From Alloalcanivorax gelatiniphagus (GTDB lineage Bacteria; Pseudomonadota; Gammaproteobacteria; Pseudomonadales; Alcanivoracaceae), in contig NZ_VCQT01000012.1 of the NCBI RefSeq assembly GCF_005938655.1, positions 118,415-182,414 of the forward strand: DNA of 64,000 nt, given 5' to 3'. The position numbers and the translations under genes are program-made. The notes under the pieces are model-generated. The model ran no database searches and was not told the DNA's origin. It worked only from the letters and a program-made list of their open reading frames with translations. This document shows, one piece after another, positions 51,658 through 61,468 of the stretch (its first letter is position 1; each line of letters begins with the position of its first letter).

Positions 51658-53250
51658 CTAAACCCCGAGAATCTTATCGGCGGCTTTTTCCGCGATCATC
51701 ACCGTGGGCGCGTTGGTGTTGCCGCCGACCAGGGTCGGCATGATCGAAGCGTCCACCACACGCAGGTTTTCCAGGCCGTGCACTTTCAGGTCCGGGTCCA
51801 CCACCGCCTGGTCGTCCACGCCCATTTTGCAGGTGCCCACCGGGTGGTAGATGTTGTCGCACTTGCGGCGCAGGAAGTCGCGGATCTGCTCGTCGCTTTG
51901 CACCGCGCTGCCCGGCGCGATCTCCTCGCCGCGCCACGGCGCCAGGGCGTCCTGGGCCATGATCTCGCGCATCGCCTTAACGCCGCGCACCATGCCTTCC
52001 ATGTCCTCCGGGTCACTCAGAAAACGCGGGTCGATCAGCGCCGGCGAACGGGGATTGGCATCGGCCAGACCGATGGTGCCCCGGCTCTTCGGCCGCAGAA
52101 TGCAGACGTGGCCGGAATACCCATGGCCAAAACTGAACAGCCAGTTGAGGCCGTGGTTGTCGAGCTTGGCGGCGGTCAGGTGCAGCTGCAGATCCGGGCG
52201 CGGTTCCTCCGGCCGGGATTTGATGAAGCCACCGGCCTCGGCCACGTTGGAGGTCAGCTGGCCCTGGCGTTGGGTGAAAAATTGCCACAGCGCCCGGGCG
52301 CCGGTGAACGGCAGTTCCCAGGAGCCCATGGTCAGGGTATCGCGGCGCCGGTTGCGGTGGATCACCAGCACGTCCGGGTGGTCCTGCAGGTTCTCGCCCA
52401 CGCCGGGCAGGTCGTGGACCAGCGGAATACCGTGGCCGGCCAGTTCCCGGGCGTTGCCCACGCCGGACAGTTTCAGCAGTTGCGGTGAGTTGATGGTGCC
52501 GCCGGACAGAATCACCTGGCCGGCCTCGATCACCTGCCGCTCGCCGCGCCGTTCCACTTCCACGCCGGTGGCCCTTTTACCGTCGAACAGAACCCGGTGG
52601 GCCAGGGTGTCGGTCATCACCGTCAGGTTGTCCCGCTCCAGCGCCGGGTGCAGGTAGCCCCGGGCCACGCCCCAGCGCTCACCGTCCTTCTGGTTGACCT
52701 TGTACATCGCCATGCCTTCCTGGGTGGCGTTGTTGAAGTCGTCGGTGGCCGGGTGGCCGGCCTGCACGCCGGCGTCCACGAAGGCGGCGCTGACCGGGTG
52801 GTGGAAACGCAGGTCGGCGATGTTCAGGTTGCCCCGGTCGCCATGGAACTCATTGGCGCCGGGTTCATAGCGCTCCGAGCGCTTGAACAGGGGCAGCACG
52901 TCCCGATAGCCCCAGCCCGGGTTGCCCAGTTCCTGCCAATGGTCGTAGTCCCAGGGGTGGCCTCGGGTATAGCACATGGCATTGACCGCCGAGGAACCGC
53001 CCAGGGTCTTGCCCCGGGGGATGTAGATCTGGCGGTTGTTAAGGGCCTTCTGCGGCACCGTGTAGTAGCGCCAGTTGCGCGCATTGGAACGCATCAGCCA
53101 GATGATGCCGGCGGGAATGCGGATAAACAGACTGTTGTCGTCCGGGCCGGCCTCGATCAGGCACACCTTGTTGTTCGGGTTTTCCGACAACCGGTTGGCA
53201 AGTACACAACCGGCGGAGCCGGCGCCCACGATCACATAGTCAAAAGGCAT
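51658..53250 (-). CDS. GMC-family FAD oxidoreductase (choline/alcohol dehydrogenase-like)
   Basis: This 530-residue flavoprotein oxidises alcohols. The FAD motif is VIVGAGSAGCVLANRLSE at the N-terminus; the GMC signature near GGSSAVNAMCYTRGHPWDYD and the second signature LSGGTINSPQLLKLSGVG are visible. The catalytic His is in YHPVGTCKMG. The relatives include choline dehydrogenase, polyethylene glycol dehydrogenase and the alkane-pathway AlkJ; the substrate cannot be decided. In a hydrocarbon-using bacterium, a long-chain alcohol is a reasonable guess. Confidence 0.9.
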   Translation of the reverse strand: MPFDYVIVGAGSAGCVLANRLSENPNNKVCLIEAGPDDNSLFIRIPAGIIWLMRSNARNWRYYTVPQKALNNRQIYIPRGKTLGGSSAVNAMCYTRGHPWDYDHWQELGNPGWGYRDVLPLFKRSERYEPGANEFHGDRGNLNIADLRFHHPVSAAFVDAGVQAGHPATDDFNNATQEGMAMYKVNQKDGERWGVARGYLHPALERDNLTVMTDTLAHRVLFDGKRATGVEVERRGERQVIEAGQVILSGGTINSPQLLKLSGVGNARELAGHGIPLVHDLPGVGENLQDHPDVLVIHRNRRRDTLTMGSWELPFTGARALWQFFTQRQGQLTSNVAEAGGFIKSRPEEPRPDLQLHLTAAKLDNHGLNWLFSFGHGYSGHVCILRPKSRGTIGLADANPRSPALIDPRFLSDPEDMEGMVRGVKAMREIMAQDALAPWRGEEIAPGSAVQSDEQIRDFLRRKCDNIYHPVGTCKMGVDDQAVVDPDLKVHGLENLRVVDASIMPTLVGGNTNAPTVMIAEKAADKILGV

Positions 53251-53662
53251 GACGCCCCCTTAATTGGATATTCACTGGGGAACAAAGACGGAGAATGAAC
53301 AAAATTGTCATCGAACAATGGCACCATATGCCTCGCGGGTGAAGGCCGTGAGTGGCCAGCCATCGGTGCGCCCCGGCCAATGCGTCCCGGCGCCGTGGTT
53401 GCGGACCCGAGGCCGGGCTGTTTATGATTTGTGCAATTCTGTTTCTGGTTAGCCGGTCGCGGTCGGTTAACCAGAGACCAGGGCAGACGCGCTCCGCGAG
53501 GGCGCGCCCGTCGAGAAGCGCGGATGTGCCGACAACTTTCCCGCCTTCCACGACACCGTCACCGAATCGTCAGTTTTCGGAGTCCGGCCACCGCCGACGG
53601 CGGGCCGGACCCCCAAGGGCCCGCACGGCGGGCGGACTATCGTCGTAGGACGAGGTGGGCGG
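53251..53662. other. 412-base gap between divergent GMC and HNH genes
   Basis: This stretch holds no supported gene. It has the GMC ribosome site (AAGGGGG, minus strand), a short CTGGTTA/TAACCAG inverted repeat at 53445-53474 and an HNH ribosome site AGGACGAGG. No promoter was confidently assigned. Confidence 0.5.
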
Positions 53663-54241
53663 ATGAGTGAAGGTATCTTAAGGTCGGACCGGATTCTGCG
53701 GCTGGACAAGGCGGGCACCCCGGTGGAGTGGCTGGACTGGCAGGCGGCGGCGGTGTTGTACGCCCGTGGCCTGGTGACCTGGACCCTGGGTGACGTCATC
53801 TACCAGCTGCGCGGTGGCACCTGCCGCCACACCGGCGACCGCTCCCGCCTGTCCCTGCACTCGATCATCGCCTGCGACGGTCTCGCCAGCCCGCGCCGCC
53901 GCACCCGGCCGCCGCTCACCAACCGGGCCCTGTTCCGCCGTGACCAGCACCTGTGCCTGTATTGCGGCAAATCCTTCCCCGAAGCCCAGCTTACCCGCGA
54001 CCATATCCGCCCCACCTCCCGGGGCGGCGGCGACCACTGGCTGAATGTGGTGGCCGCCTGCCGGCGCTGCAACCAGCACAAGGGCGACCGCCTGCCCGAG
54101 GAAATCCACATGGAACTGCTGGCGCTGCCCTACGTGCCGAATATGGCGGAATATCTGGCGCTGATTAACAGCCACCGCATTCGTGGTGATCAGATGGATT
54201 TTCTGCGCGGTCAGTTCGGCAAGGACAGCCGTTTTCTGTAG
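53663..54241 (+). CDS. HNH endonuclease
   Basis: This 192-residue protein has a C-terminal HNH nuclease of the CxxC type: HLCLYCGKSF, then LTRDHIRPTSRGGGDHWLN and CRRCNQHKGD. The N-terminal half (about 80 residues) begins RILRLDKAGTPVEWLDWQAA and is typical of a common HNH group in Pseudomonas-like genomes, not of a homing nuclease. No restriction partner or phage gene is adjacent, so the role is unclear. The ATG at 53663 follows a good ribosome site. Confidence 0.88.
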   Translation: MSEGILRSDRILRLDKAGTPVEWLDWQAAAVLYARGLVTWTLGDVIYQLRGGTCRHTGDRSRLSLHSIIACDGLASPRRRTRPPLTNRALFRRDQHLCLYCGKSFPEAQLTRDHIRPTSRGGGDHWLNVVAACRRCNQHKGDRLPEEIHMELLALPYVPNMAEYLALINSHRIRGDQMDFLRGQFGKDSRFL

Positions 54242-54282
54242 AAGGGGCTAAGTTTCCCACCCGCCATATCCCCAGCCGCCAC

Positions 54283-54310
54283 AAAAAAAAGCGGCGCCCA
54301 GAGGGCGCCG
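54283..54310 (-). terminator. Terminator for the broken DUF3080 transcript
   Basis: On the minus strand an 8-bp stem CGGCGCCC / GGGCGCCG (54303-54310, 54292-54299; loop of three) is followed by eight T. It is oriented for transcripts coming from the right, which supports an originally longer DUF3080 gene. Confidence 0.75.
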
Positions 54311-54449
54311 TGGAATCGTTTGGCTCGGGAGAGCTATCGAGGATAAATCCCCGGCGTTGACGGATGGGACTTCGCCAACACGGGGAAAGTATGTTTGTGA
54401 CCCGTTTCAAAAACATTCGCTGTACAGCCGTTCACAACCGCTTCGCTGG

Positions 54450-54717
54450 TCAATATGTGTCCGGGCGGTTTTTTGTGTCGCTTTGTGGGCCGCCGGGCAT
54501 CAGGCCGCAGGCGCCCATCAGATCCTGCCAGCGGTCGGTGTGGTGGCGCAGCGCTCGCCGGAGACCGGCGGCCTGGCCCGAGGGGCCGAAGTAGTGGGTC
54601 CGCCAGGCGTCCAGGGCCGGATCGTCGCCGGTGATCCGGGCGAGGGCGTCCAGGGCGTTCTCCAGGCGCCGGCGTTGGCGGTCCAGATCGGCCAGATGAC
54701 TCTGGATCTCGGTGCGT
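54450..54717 (-). pseudogene. Detached 3' end of the DUF3080 gene
   Basis: Reading the minus strand from 54717 gives about 89 codons in the same frame as the intact part beyond the insertion. They include HLADLDRQRRRLENALDALA and the family-like end RWQDLMGACGLMPGGP, and end with a TGA at 54450-54452. This is the missing C-terminal third of the DUF3080 protein, separated by the 270-bp element. It has no start of its own. Confidence 0.75.
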
Positions 54718-54987
54718 TAGGGCCTGTTCACACTACTTGCATTACGCCTGTTGTGGCTAAAAACCCACCCATCAAGGCACGAGGAGAGAAGTTTGGTGGC
54801 TCCAAATGAACGACGAGTAACGCGGAGGGGTGGGTTTTTAGCCACAACCCGAAGGGCTGGCGCCTTTTTGGCCTCCAGCGTCGTTGTCGGTCGCTTATTT
54901 GGAATGACCAAACCGCGCTCCCTCCGCCTAGCTGGAGACCAAAACGACATCCAGCAGGCGTGATGCAAGTAGTGTGAACAGGCCCTA
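54718..54987. mobile_element. MITE-like insertion with TA target duplication
   Basis: The element is non-coding. It begins and ends with a 25-bp perfect inverted repeat (TAGGGCCTGTTCACACTACT..., 54718-54742 and 54963-54987) that continues, with two mismatches, to about 36 bp. TA is present on both outer edges, as for IS630/Tc1 or some IS5-group elements. Inside is another perfect 21-bp inverted repeat (54750-54770 and 54828-54848). No transposase is encoded, so it must be moved in trans. It splits the DUF3080 gene. Confidence 0.85.
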
Positions 54988-55785
54988 GTAACCGTCCAGC
55001 AGATTACGCAGGCGCCGGGCCCGGGGGCTCGCCCGGCCGCGCGGACACAGCCGTTCGCCATCCAGGCCGTCGAGCAGCACGTTAGCCTGACCCAGGGCCA
55101 CCCGGCCGCGCGCCAGATCGCGCAGCAGCCCGCCGCCGGCGCGGCTCGCCGCCAGGGTGGCTAAATGGGTTTCCAGATCCGGCAGCGCCGCCGGCGGCGG
55201 CTCGGCGGTCAGCGCCCGGCCGGCGCGGATCAGGCCATCCAGGGCGTGCAGGCCGGGGTCGATCTCATCGGCGGCGCCCGGCGATTGATTGAAAAAGCCG
55301 CGCAACTCATCGCTGGCCCAGGTGGCGTTCCAGAACACTTCCATCAGGCTGTCCTGTTTGATCGCCAGGGCCTGCTCCAGCAAGGCCACGGTCTCGCCAT
55401 CGTCCAGGGCGCCCCGGGCCAGGCAGCTCCGGCCGCGCTCGATAAAGGTCAGCTCATAGGCCAGCCGCAGGGACGCCGCCCGCACCCGGCCCAGGCCGCT
55501 GTTGCGGTCGCTGACCAGTCCCATCAGGTTGCAGTGGCGCAAATCCAGGTAATCGAACACGCCGGCGCGCAGATCCGGCAGCGGCCGGCGCAGGGCCGCG
55601 TTCCCCGGATAGGGGCGCAGGTCCAGGGGCGCCGCCGGTGGTACCGCCTGGCGGCTGAGCCGTGCCAGCCGGTCCAGGTAGCCGTCCCAGCGTGCCCGTT
55701 GCGGATCAGCGGGCCACGGCAGCAGGACCAGCACGGTCAGGGCGGCCAGCGGCAGTGCCATTATCAGGGCCTTGCGAAGGCTCAT
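54985..55785 (-). CDS. DUF3080-family protein, truncated by an insertion
   Basis: This 5' part of a DUF3080 gene gives about 266 residues before the inserted element supplies a TAG (54985-54987). The protein has an N-terminal hydrophobic segment (MALPLAALTVLVLLPWP) and a helical body, including DYLDLRHCNLMGLVSDRNSG and FIERGRSCLA. Family members are about 340 residues; the missing end is found at 54450-54717. ATG 55785 is preferred over TTG 55806. The role is unknown; it is probably a periplasmic protein. Removing the element with one TA copy still leaves TAA in frame, so the gene may have been damaged before or the junction changed. Confidence 0.75.
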   Translation of the reverse strand: MSLRKALIMALPLAALTVLVLLPWPADPQRARWDGYLDRLARLSRQAVPPAAPLDLRPYPGNAALRRPLPDLRAGVFDYLDLRHCNLMGLVSDRNSGLGRVRAASLRLAYELTFIERGRSCLARGALDDGETVALLEQALAIKQDSLMEVFWNATWASDELRGFFNQSPGAADEIDPGLHALDGLIRAGRALTAEPPPAALPDLETHLATLAASRAGGGLLRDLARGRVALGQANVLLDGLDGERLCPRGRASPRARRLRNLLDGY

Positions 55786-55870
55786 TTTTTTCAAACGGGT
55801 CGCCAAATCGGAAGGGGCAGTTATGCTAGGTTAGGTGCCCCCCCAAACAATCACAAAGGCGGTCAAAGGA

Positions 55871-58800
55871 ATGCGATGTTTTCATGCTGGCGTGCTGGTG
55901 TTCATGGCTCTGGTACTGGCGGCCTGTGGCCCGGACCCGCAACCGGATAAAGGGGCCGCGGCTCCGGTGGGTAACACGCCGGCGGAGGACAGCGCCTCCC
56001 CGGCGGAGCCGGATAGCCGCTGGCGGGAACATCTGAGCGCCTGGCCCCGGGGGGAAATCGGCGCGCGGGCGCCGCTGATCGTGCGCTTCACCCATCCGGT
56101 GGTGGATGAGGAGGCCCTGGACCAGCCCGCCAAGGGCGTCGCCCGGCTCGATCCGGAGCGGCCCTTCAAGGCGGTGTTCACCGCCCGCGACCGGCTGGAA
56201 ATCCGGCCCGGCGCGCCGTTGCCCGCCGGCGAAACCCTGCGCCTGACGATCTATCCCCAGTCGCTGTCCGGGGTGGACGACGGTCTGCCGCCGCTGGAAA
56301 CCGACGTCACCGTGATGCGGCAACGGCTCAGCCTGCAGGTGGATGCCCTGGCCCCGGACCCGGACGGCGAGGAGCGCATGCGCCTGAGCGGCCGTCTGCA
56401 GACCGCCGACCAGGCGGACCCGGCGGAAGTGCAGCCGGTGCTTGAGGCGTTCCAGGGCGACCGTGCGCTGACCCTGGAGTGGCGCCACGACGCGGCCAGT
56501 CTCAACCACGATTTCACCGTTACCGGCATTCAACGCGACAGCGACGCGCCGGTACGCCTGCGCTGGGATGGCGAGAGCCTGGGCGTGGACGACCAGGGCC
56601 AGCGGGAATACCCGGTGCCGGCCCCCGGCGCCTTCCAGGTCACCGACGCGCGCACCCGTAGCTACCCGGAGCCCCAGGTGGTGGTGCAATTCTCCGAACC
56701 GCTGATGGGCACCCAGGATCTGGCCGGGCTGGTGCGGGTCAACGGCGAGGACGCCCGGGTCCGCATCGACGGCAGCCGGCTGCTGATCTATCCCCCGGAC
56801 CCGGACAAACTGGAGGACGGCGCTCTCACCCTGCGGCTGGAGCCGGGCTTGCGCAGCGCCGCCCGGGCGCGGCTCGGCGAGGCCTTCGAGCGCACCCTGA
56901 CCCTGAGCATGGCGAAGCCCGGCGTGCGTTTCGTCGGCGACGGCGTGATCCTGCCCGCCGGTGACACCCTCAGCGTGCCGTTCGAAGCGGCCGCCGCCAG
57001 CGCCGTGCGGGTGCAGGCCTTCGAAGTGTTCGAGAACAACATCGCCGGCTACCTGCAGGGCTACGACCTGGACGCCGCCTACCAGGACAGCCGCAGCGGC
57101 CGCTACCTGTGGCAGAAAACCCTGACCCTGCCGCCGGGGGGCGGCGATGACTGGCGCCGTTACCGCCTGGATCTGAGTGAACTGATGGCCAAACACCCGG
57201 ACGGCCTGGTGATCCTGACCCTGAAGCTGGACGGCGAAACCATCGATTATCGCTGCGAGGGCCAGACGCCTTCGCGGGTCACCGAGCTGCCGGAAAGCTA
57301 CGAGGGCCCGGACCAGGGCGACGACGGCGACCGCCTCAGCCGTTACTACGGCGACGCCGGCTATCTGCGCTGGAGCGAACGGGACAACCCCTGCTCCGAC
57401 GCCTATTACCGCTACAACGACCGGGCCGAATCCAGCCGCGCTTTCCTGGCCTCCAACATCGGCCTGATCGCCAAGCAGGGCGCCAGCGACCGGCTCACCG
57501 TGTTCGCCACCCACCTGGACAGCAACACCCCGGCCACCAAGGTGCGCGTCAGCGTGCGCAACTACCAGCACCAGGAGCTGGCCAGCGGCACCACCAACAA
57601 CGCCGGGGAAGTGACCCTGGCCCTGGACGGCACGCCGTTCTATCTGGTGGCGCGGGACGGCGACGACCGGGGCTACCTGAAGCTGGCCCGCAACCGGGCG
57701 CTGGCCACCAATCAGTTCAATACCGGTGGCGAGAAGGTGCGCGACGGCCTCAAGGGGTTCTTCTACGGCGAGCGGGATGTGTGGCGCCCCGGCGATGATA
57801 TCCACCTGACCTTTATTCTGGCCGACCCCCAAGACCGGCTGCCCGACGACCACCCGGTGACCCTGGACTGGTTCGACCCCCGGGGCGACAAGGTGGCCAG
57901 CTACGGCAACGCCCGGCCGGTGGGGCAGTTCTACACCTTTACCCTGAGCACCGACGAAGACGCCCCCACCGGCAACTGGCGGGCGGTGGCCCGGGTCGGT
58001 GAGCGGCGCTTCGACACCGCCCTGCGGGTGGAGGCGGTGAAGCCCAACCGCCTCAAGATCGAGCTGGACGCCCCGGACCCCCTGAAGACCGGCCAGGCGG
58101 AGCCGGTCACCCTGCACAGCCAGTGGCTCAACGGCGCCCGCGCCGGCGGCCTCAAGGCCGACGTGAAGGCGCGCCTGTTCAACGCCGCCACGCCGTTCCC
58201 GGGCTTTTCCGGGTTCACCTTCTCGGACCCCACCCGGTCCCTGGGCACGGAGCCGTTCACCGCCTTTGAAGGCAACCTGGACGGCCAGGGCGACGCGCAC
58301 TTCCCGCTGCAGGTGCCGTACATCTCTCCGCCCGGCGCCGCCGCCATGGTGCTGACCACCCGGGTGTTCGAGCAAAGCGGTGACTACAGCACCCAGGTCA
58401 AGCGCCTGCCGGTGTCCCCCTACGTCCACTGGGTGGGCCTGCGGGTGCCCAAGGGCGACGGCTGGGGCGACTCCCTGGGCCGCGACCAGGACCATGAAAT
58501 CGGCCTGCTGACCCTGGATCGGGACGGCAAACCGGAGGCCGGCCGCGCCCTGACCCTGAGCGTCTACCGCATCGACTGGCGCTGGTGGTGGGACCGGGGC
58601 GGCGAGGACCTGACTCACTTCATCAGCGATCCGCACACCGAGAAACTCAGCCAAAGCGCCCTGACCAGCGACGCCGAAGGGCGTGCCCAATGGACCCTGG
58701 CCGGCGCCGACTACGAATGGGGCCGCTACCTGTTGCGGGTGTGCCAGGACCAGGGCCGGCACTGCGCCGCGCAAACCGTCTACCTGGGCTGGGGCGGCGA

Positions 58801-61468
58801 CCGCGACGGCCAGGGCGACGCCGCCACCCGGCTGTCCCTGTCCAGCGACAAGACCGAATACCAGGTGGGCGACACCGCCCGCGTGCAGGTGCCCGGCAGC
58901 GCCAGCGGGCGCCTGCTGGTGAGCCTGGAAAGCGGCGACCGGGTGCTCGACCACTATTGGGTCAATGACCCGGGCAAACCCGGCGAAACCCTGACCCTGG
59001 ATATTCCGGTGACCGCCGCCATGGCGCCCAACGTGTACGTGCACGTGGCCCTGCTGCAGCCCCACCGGGAGCGGGACAACGACCGGCCGATCCGCCTCTA
59101 TGGCATCCTGCCGCTGCTGGTGGAGGACCCGGCCACGCGCCTGTCGCCCACCGTGGAGGCGCCGGCGGAGGTGAAACCGGGCGGCACCCTGCCGGTGACC
59201 GTGTCCGAGGCCGGCGGCCAGCCGATGACCTACACCCTGGCGGTGGTGGACGAGGGCCTGCTGGGCATCACCGACTTCGCCACCCCCCGGCCCCACGACG
59301 CGTTCTATCAGCGCGAGGCCCTGGGCGTGCTCACCTGGGACCTGTTCGACCAGGTGGTGGGCGCCTACGGCGGCGAGCTGGACCAGTTGCTGGCCCTGGG
59401 CGGTTCCGACGCCCTGCGCGACGGCAACGAGCAACAGCGGCGCCGGTTCCCGCCGGTGGTGCGCTTCGCCGGCCCGTTCCAATTGAAGGCCGGGGAAACC
59501 CGTAGCCACGACATCGAGCTGCCGCCCTACATGGGCCAGGTGCGGGTGATGGTGGTGGCCGGCAACAAGCGGGCCTATGGCCACGCCGACCGGGACGTGA
59601 CCGTGACCCAGCCGCTGACCCTGCTGTCGGCGCTGCCCCGGGTGCTCGGCCCCGGCGAAACCCTGGACCTGCCGGTGACCGTGTTCGCCGCCGAGGACGG
59701 GCTCGGCAAGGTCACCGTGAAGGCGGAAGCGGAGCCGCCGCTCACCGTTACTCGCGGCACCGCCACCCTCAACTTCGCCGAGAGCGGCGACCAGCTGGCG
59801 GCCCTGGCCCTGAAGGCCGGCGACAGCGCCGGCATCGCCAAGGTAACGGTGCGCGCCGACGCCGGGGACCAGCACGCCGAGGAAACAGTGCACCTGCCGG
59901 TGCGCAGCGCCAACCCGCCCACCGTGCGCGACACCGGCAAGCTGCTGGAAGCCGGCGCCACCTGGAACCTGACCCACCGGCCCCACGGCCTGCCGGGCAC
60001 CAACCAGAGCCGGCTTACCGTCAGCAGCCTGCCGGACATGGGCCTGGAACGGCGCCTGGAATACCTGATCGACTACCCCCATGGCTGCATCGAACAGACC
60101 GTGTCGTCGGTGCTGCCGCAACTGTACCTGGACCGCCTCACCGCCCTGAGCGAGGCCCAGCGGCAGCAGGTGCAGGACAATGTGGAGGCTGCCATCCAGC
60201 GGCTGCGCCGCTTCCAGCTGGGCGGCGGCGCCTTCGCCTACTGGCCCGGCGCCGCCACCGCCAACGACTGGGGGACCTCCTACGCCGGCCACTTCCTGCT
60301 GGAAGCCCAGCGCCAGGGCTACGCGGTGCCGGCGGACATGCTGCGGCAGTGGCGCGGCTATCAAAGCCGGGTGGGGCAGGACCCGGGGCGCTACCCCTGG
60401 CAGTGGGCCTCCCAGGCCTACCGCCTGTACACCCTGGCCCTGGCCGGCGAACCGGAAGTGGGCGCCATGAACCGCCTGCGCGAGGCGTTCCAAACGCGGG
60501 CCGCCGAGGGCGGCGAAGCGGACCCGGGCTACCGGGCCGGCCGCTGGCTGCTGGCCGCCGCCTACCAGCAAATGGGGCTTACCGAGGTGGCCGGCGAACT
60601 GCTGGCCGCCGCCCGCGATAGCGACGTGGACTACCAGCGTCCCGGCCCCACCTACGGCTCGCGCCTGCGCGACCGGGCCATTGAAATGATGGTGCTGGAT
60701 GCCCGTGGTGACAGCGAGGGAGCCTGGGACCAGGCCCAGGTGATCGCCAATCAGCTGGCCTCCGGCAACTGGTATTCCACCCAGACCACCGCCTGGGCGT
60801 TGATGGCCATGGCCCGGTTCGCCGGCAGCCGGGGCGACGTGGGCTATTCGTTCGCCTGGCGCCGTGGCGACGGCGACTGGCAGACCATCACCAGCCAGAC
60901 CCCGGTGTTCCGCCAGAACCTGGACCTGGCCATCGACGGGGAGGCCCTGGCGGTGCGCAACGACAGCGAGCACCGGCTGTTCGCGTCGGTGAGCACCCGT
61001 GGCACGCCGCCCCCCGGCACCGAGCAGGCGGCCAGCCAGGGGCTCTCCTTGCGCGCCGACTTCTACGGCCTGGACGGCCGCCCGCTGGACCCGTCGAGCC
61101 TGGCCCAGGGCACCGATTTCCGCGCCACGGTGACGGTCCGCAACCGCAGCGGCCGGCCCCTGGAAAACCTGGCCCTGACCCAGGTGATGCCGTCCGGCTG
61201 GCAGATCACCGACAGCCGTCTGGCCGGCGATGAAGAGCAGACACCGGTGGATTACCGGGACCTGCGCGACGACCGGGTGCTCAGTTATTTCTCCCTGCGT
61301 CCCGGCGAAGGCCGCACCTACCGGATCGGCCTGAACGCCACCTTCGCCGGCCATTTCTACCTGCCCGGCTGGCAGGTGGAAGCCATGTACCAAGGCACCG
61401 TGCGGGCTCGCAACCAGGGCCAATGGGTGACGGTGAAGGCCGACGCCGGGGAGGGCGATGGCCGCTAA
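55871..61468 (+). CDS. Alpha-2-macroglobulin lipoprotein (YfhM-like, with thioester)
   Basis: This 1865-residue bacterial alpha-2-macroglobulin traps proteases in the periplasm. The signal peptide MRCFHAGVLVFMALVLAACG ends in the lipobox LAAC (Cys19), followed by a Pro/Ala/Asp-rich linker. Many macroglobulin beta-domains follow (for example VFATHLDSNTPATKVRVSVR and FFYGERDVWRPGDDI), then the thioester motif in YPHGCIEQTVSSVLPQLYL with reactive Cys1406. It is longer than E. coli YfhM (about 1650). The start at 55871 is selected for the lipobox. Its end overlaps pbpC by 11 bases, the usual pairing with PBP1C. Confidence 0.94.
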   Translation: MRCFHAGVLVFMALVLAACGPDPQPDKGAAAPVGNTPAEDSASPAEPDSRWREHLSAWPRGEIGARAPLIVRFTHPVVDEEALDQPAKGVARLDPERPFKAVFTARDRLEIRPGAPLPAGETLRLTIYPQSLSGVDDGLPPLETDVTVMRQRLSLQVDALAPDPDGEERMRLSGRLQTADQADPAEVQPVLEAFQGDRALTLEWRHDAASLNHDFTVTGIQRDSDAPVRLRWDGESLGVDDQGQREYPVPAPGAFQVTDARTRSYPEPQVVVQFSEPLMGTQDLAGLVRVNGEDARVRIDGSRLLIYPPDPDKLEDGALTLRLEPGLRSAARARLGEAFERTLTLSMAKPGVRFVGDGVILPAGDTLSVPFEAAAASAVRVQAFEVFENNIAGYLQGYDLDAAYQDSRSGRYLWQKTLTLPPGGGDDWRRYRLDLSELMAKHPDGLVILTLKLDGETIDYRCEGQTPSRVTELPESYEGPDQGDDGDRLSRYYGDAGYLRWSERDNPCSDAYYRYNDRAESSRAFLASNIGLIAKQGASDRLTVFATHLDSNTPATKVRVSVRNYQHQELASGTTNNAGEVTLALDGTPFYLVARDGDDRGYLKLARNRALATNQFNTGGEKVRDGLKGFFYGERDVWRPGDDIHLTFILADPQDRLPDDHPVTLDWFDPRGDKVASYGNARPVGQFYTFTLSTDEDAPTGNWRAVARVGERRFDTALRVEAVKPNRLKIELDAPDPLKTGQAEPVTLHSQWLNGARAGGLKADVKARLFNAATPFPGFSGFTFSDPTRSLGTEPFTAFEGNLDGQGDAHFPLQVPYISPPGAAAMVLTTRVFEQSGDYSTQVKRLPVSPYVHWVGLRVPKGDGWGDSLGRDQDHEIGLLTLDRDGKPEAGRALTLSVYRIDWRWWWDRGGEDLTHFISDPHTEKLSQSALTSDAEGRAQWTLAGADYEWGRYLLRVCQDQGRHCAAQTVYLGWGGDRDGQGDAATRLSLSSDKTEYQVGDTARVQVPGSASGRLLVSLESGDRVLDHYWVNDPGKPGETLTLDIPVTAAMAPNVYVHVALLQPHRERDNDRPIRLYGILPLLVEDPATRLSPTVEAPAEVKPGGTLPVTVSEAGGQPMTYTLAVVDEGLLGITDFATPRPHDAFYQREALGVLTWDLFDQVVGAYGGELDQLLALGGSDALRDGNEQQRRRFPPVVRFAGPFQLKAGETRSHDIELPPYMGQVRVMVVAGNKRAYGHADRDVTVTQPLTLLSALPRVLGPGETLDLPVTVFAAEDGLGKVTVKAEAEPPLTVTRGTATLNFAESGDQLAALALKAGDSAGIAKVTVRADAGDQHAEETVHLPVRSANPPTVRDTGKLLEAGATWNLTHRPHGLPGTNQSRLTVSSLPDMGLERRLEYLIDYPHGCIEQTVSSVLPQLYLDRLTALSEAQRQQVQDNVEAAIQRLRRFQLGGGAFAYWPGAATANDWGTSYAGHFLLEAQRQGYAVPADMLRQWRGYQSRVGQDPGRYPWQWASQAYRLYTLALAGEPEVGAMNRLREAFQTRAAEGGEADPGYRAGRWLLAAAYQQMGLTEVAGELLAAARDSDVDYQRPGPTYGSRLRDRAIEMMVLDARGDSEGAWDQAQVIANQLASGNWYSTQTTAWALMAMARFAGSRGDVGYSFAWRRGDGDWQTITSQTPVFRQNLDLAIDGEALAVRNDSEHRLFASVSTRGTPPPGTEQAASQGLSLRADFYGLDGRPLDPSSLAQGTDFRATVTVRNRSGRPLENLALTQVMPSGWQITDSRLAGDEEQTPVDYRDLRDDRVLSYFSLRPGEGRTYRIGLNATFAGHFYLPGWQVEAMYQGTVRARNQGQWVTVKADAGEGDGR

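Noticed and set aside
54364..54594. Plus-strand 76-codon frame after the HNH gene
   Set aside because: It is antisense to the detached DUF3080 end, which has clear coding character on the minus strand.
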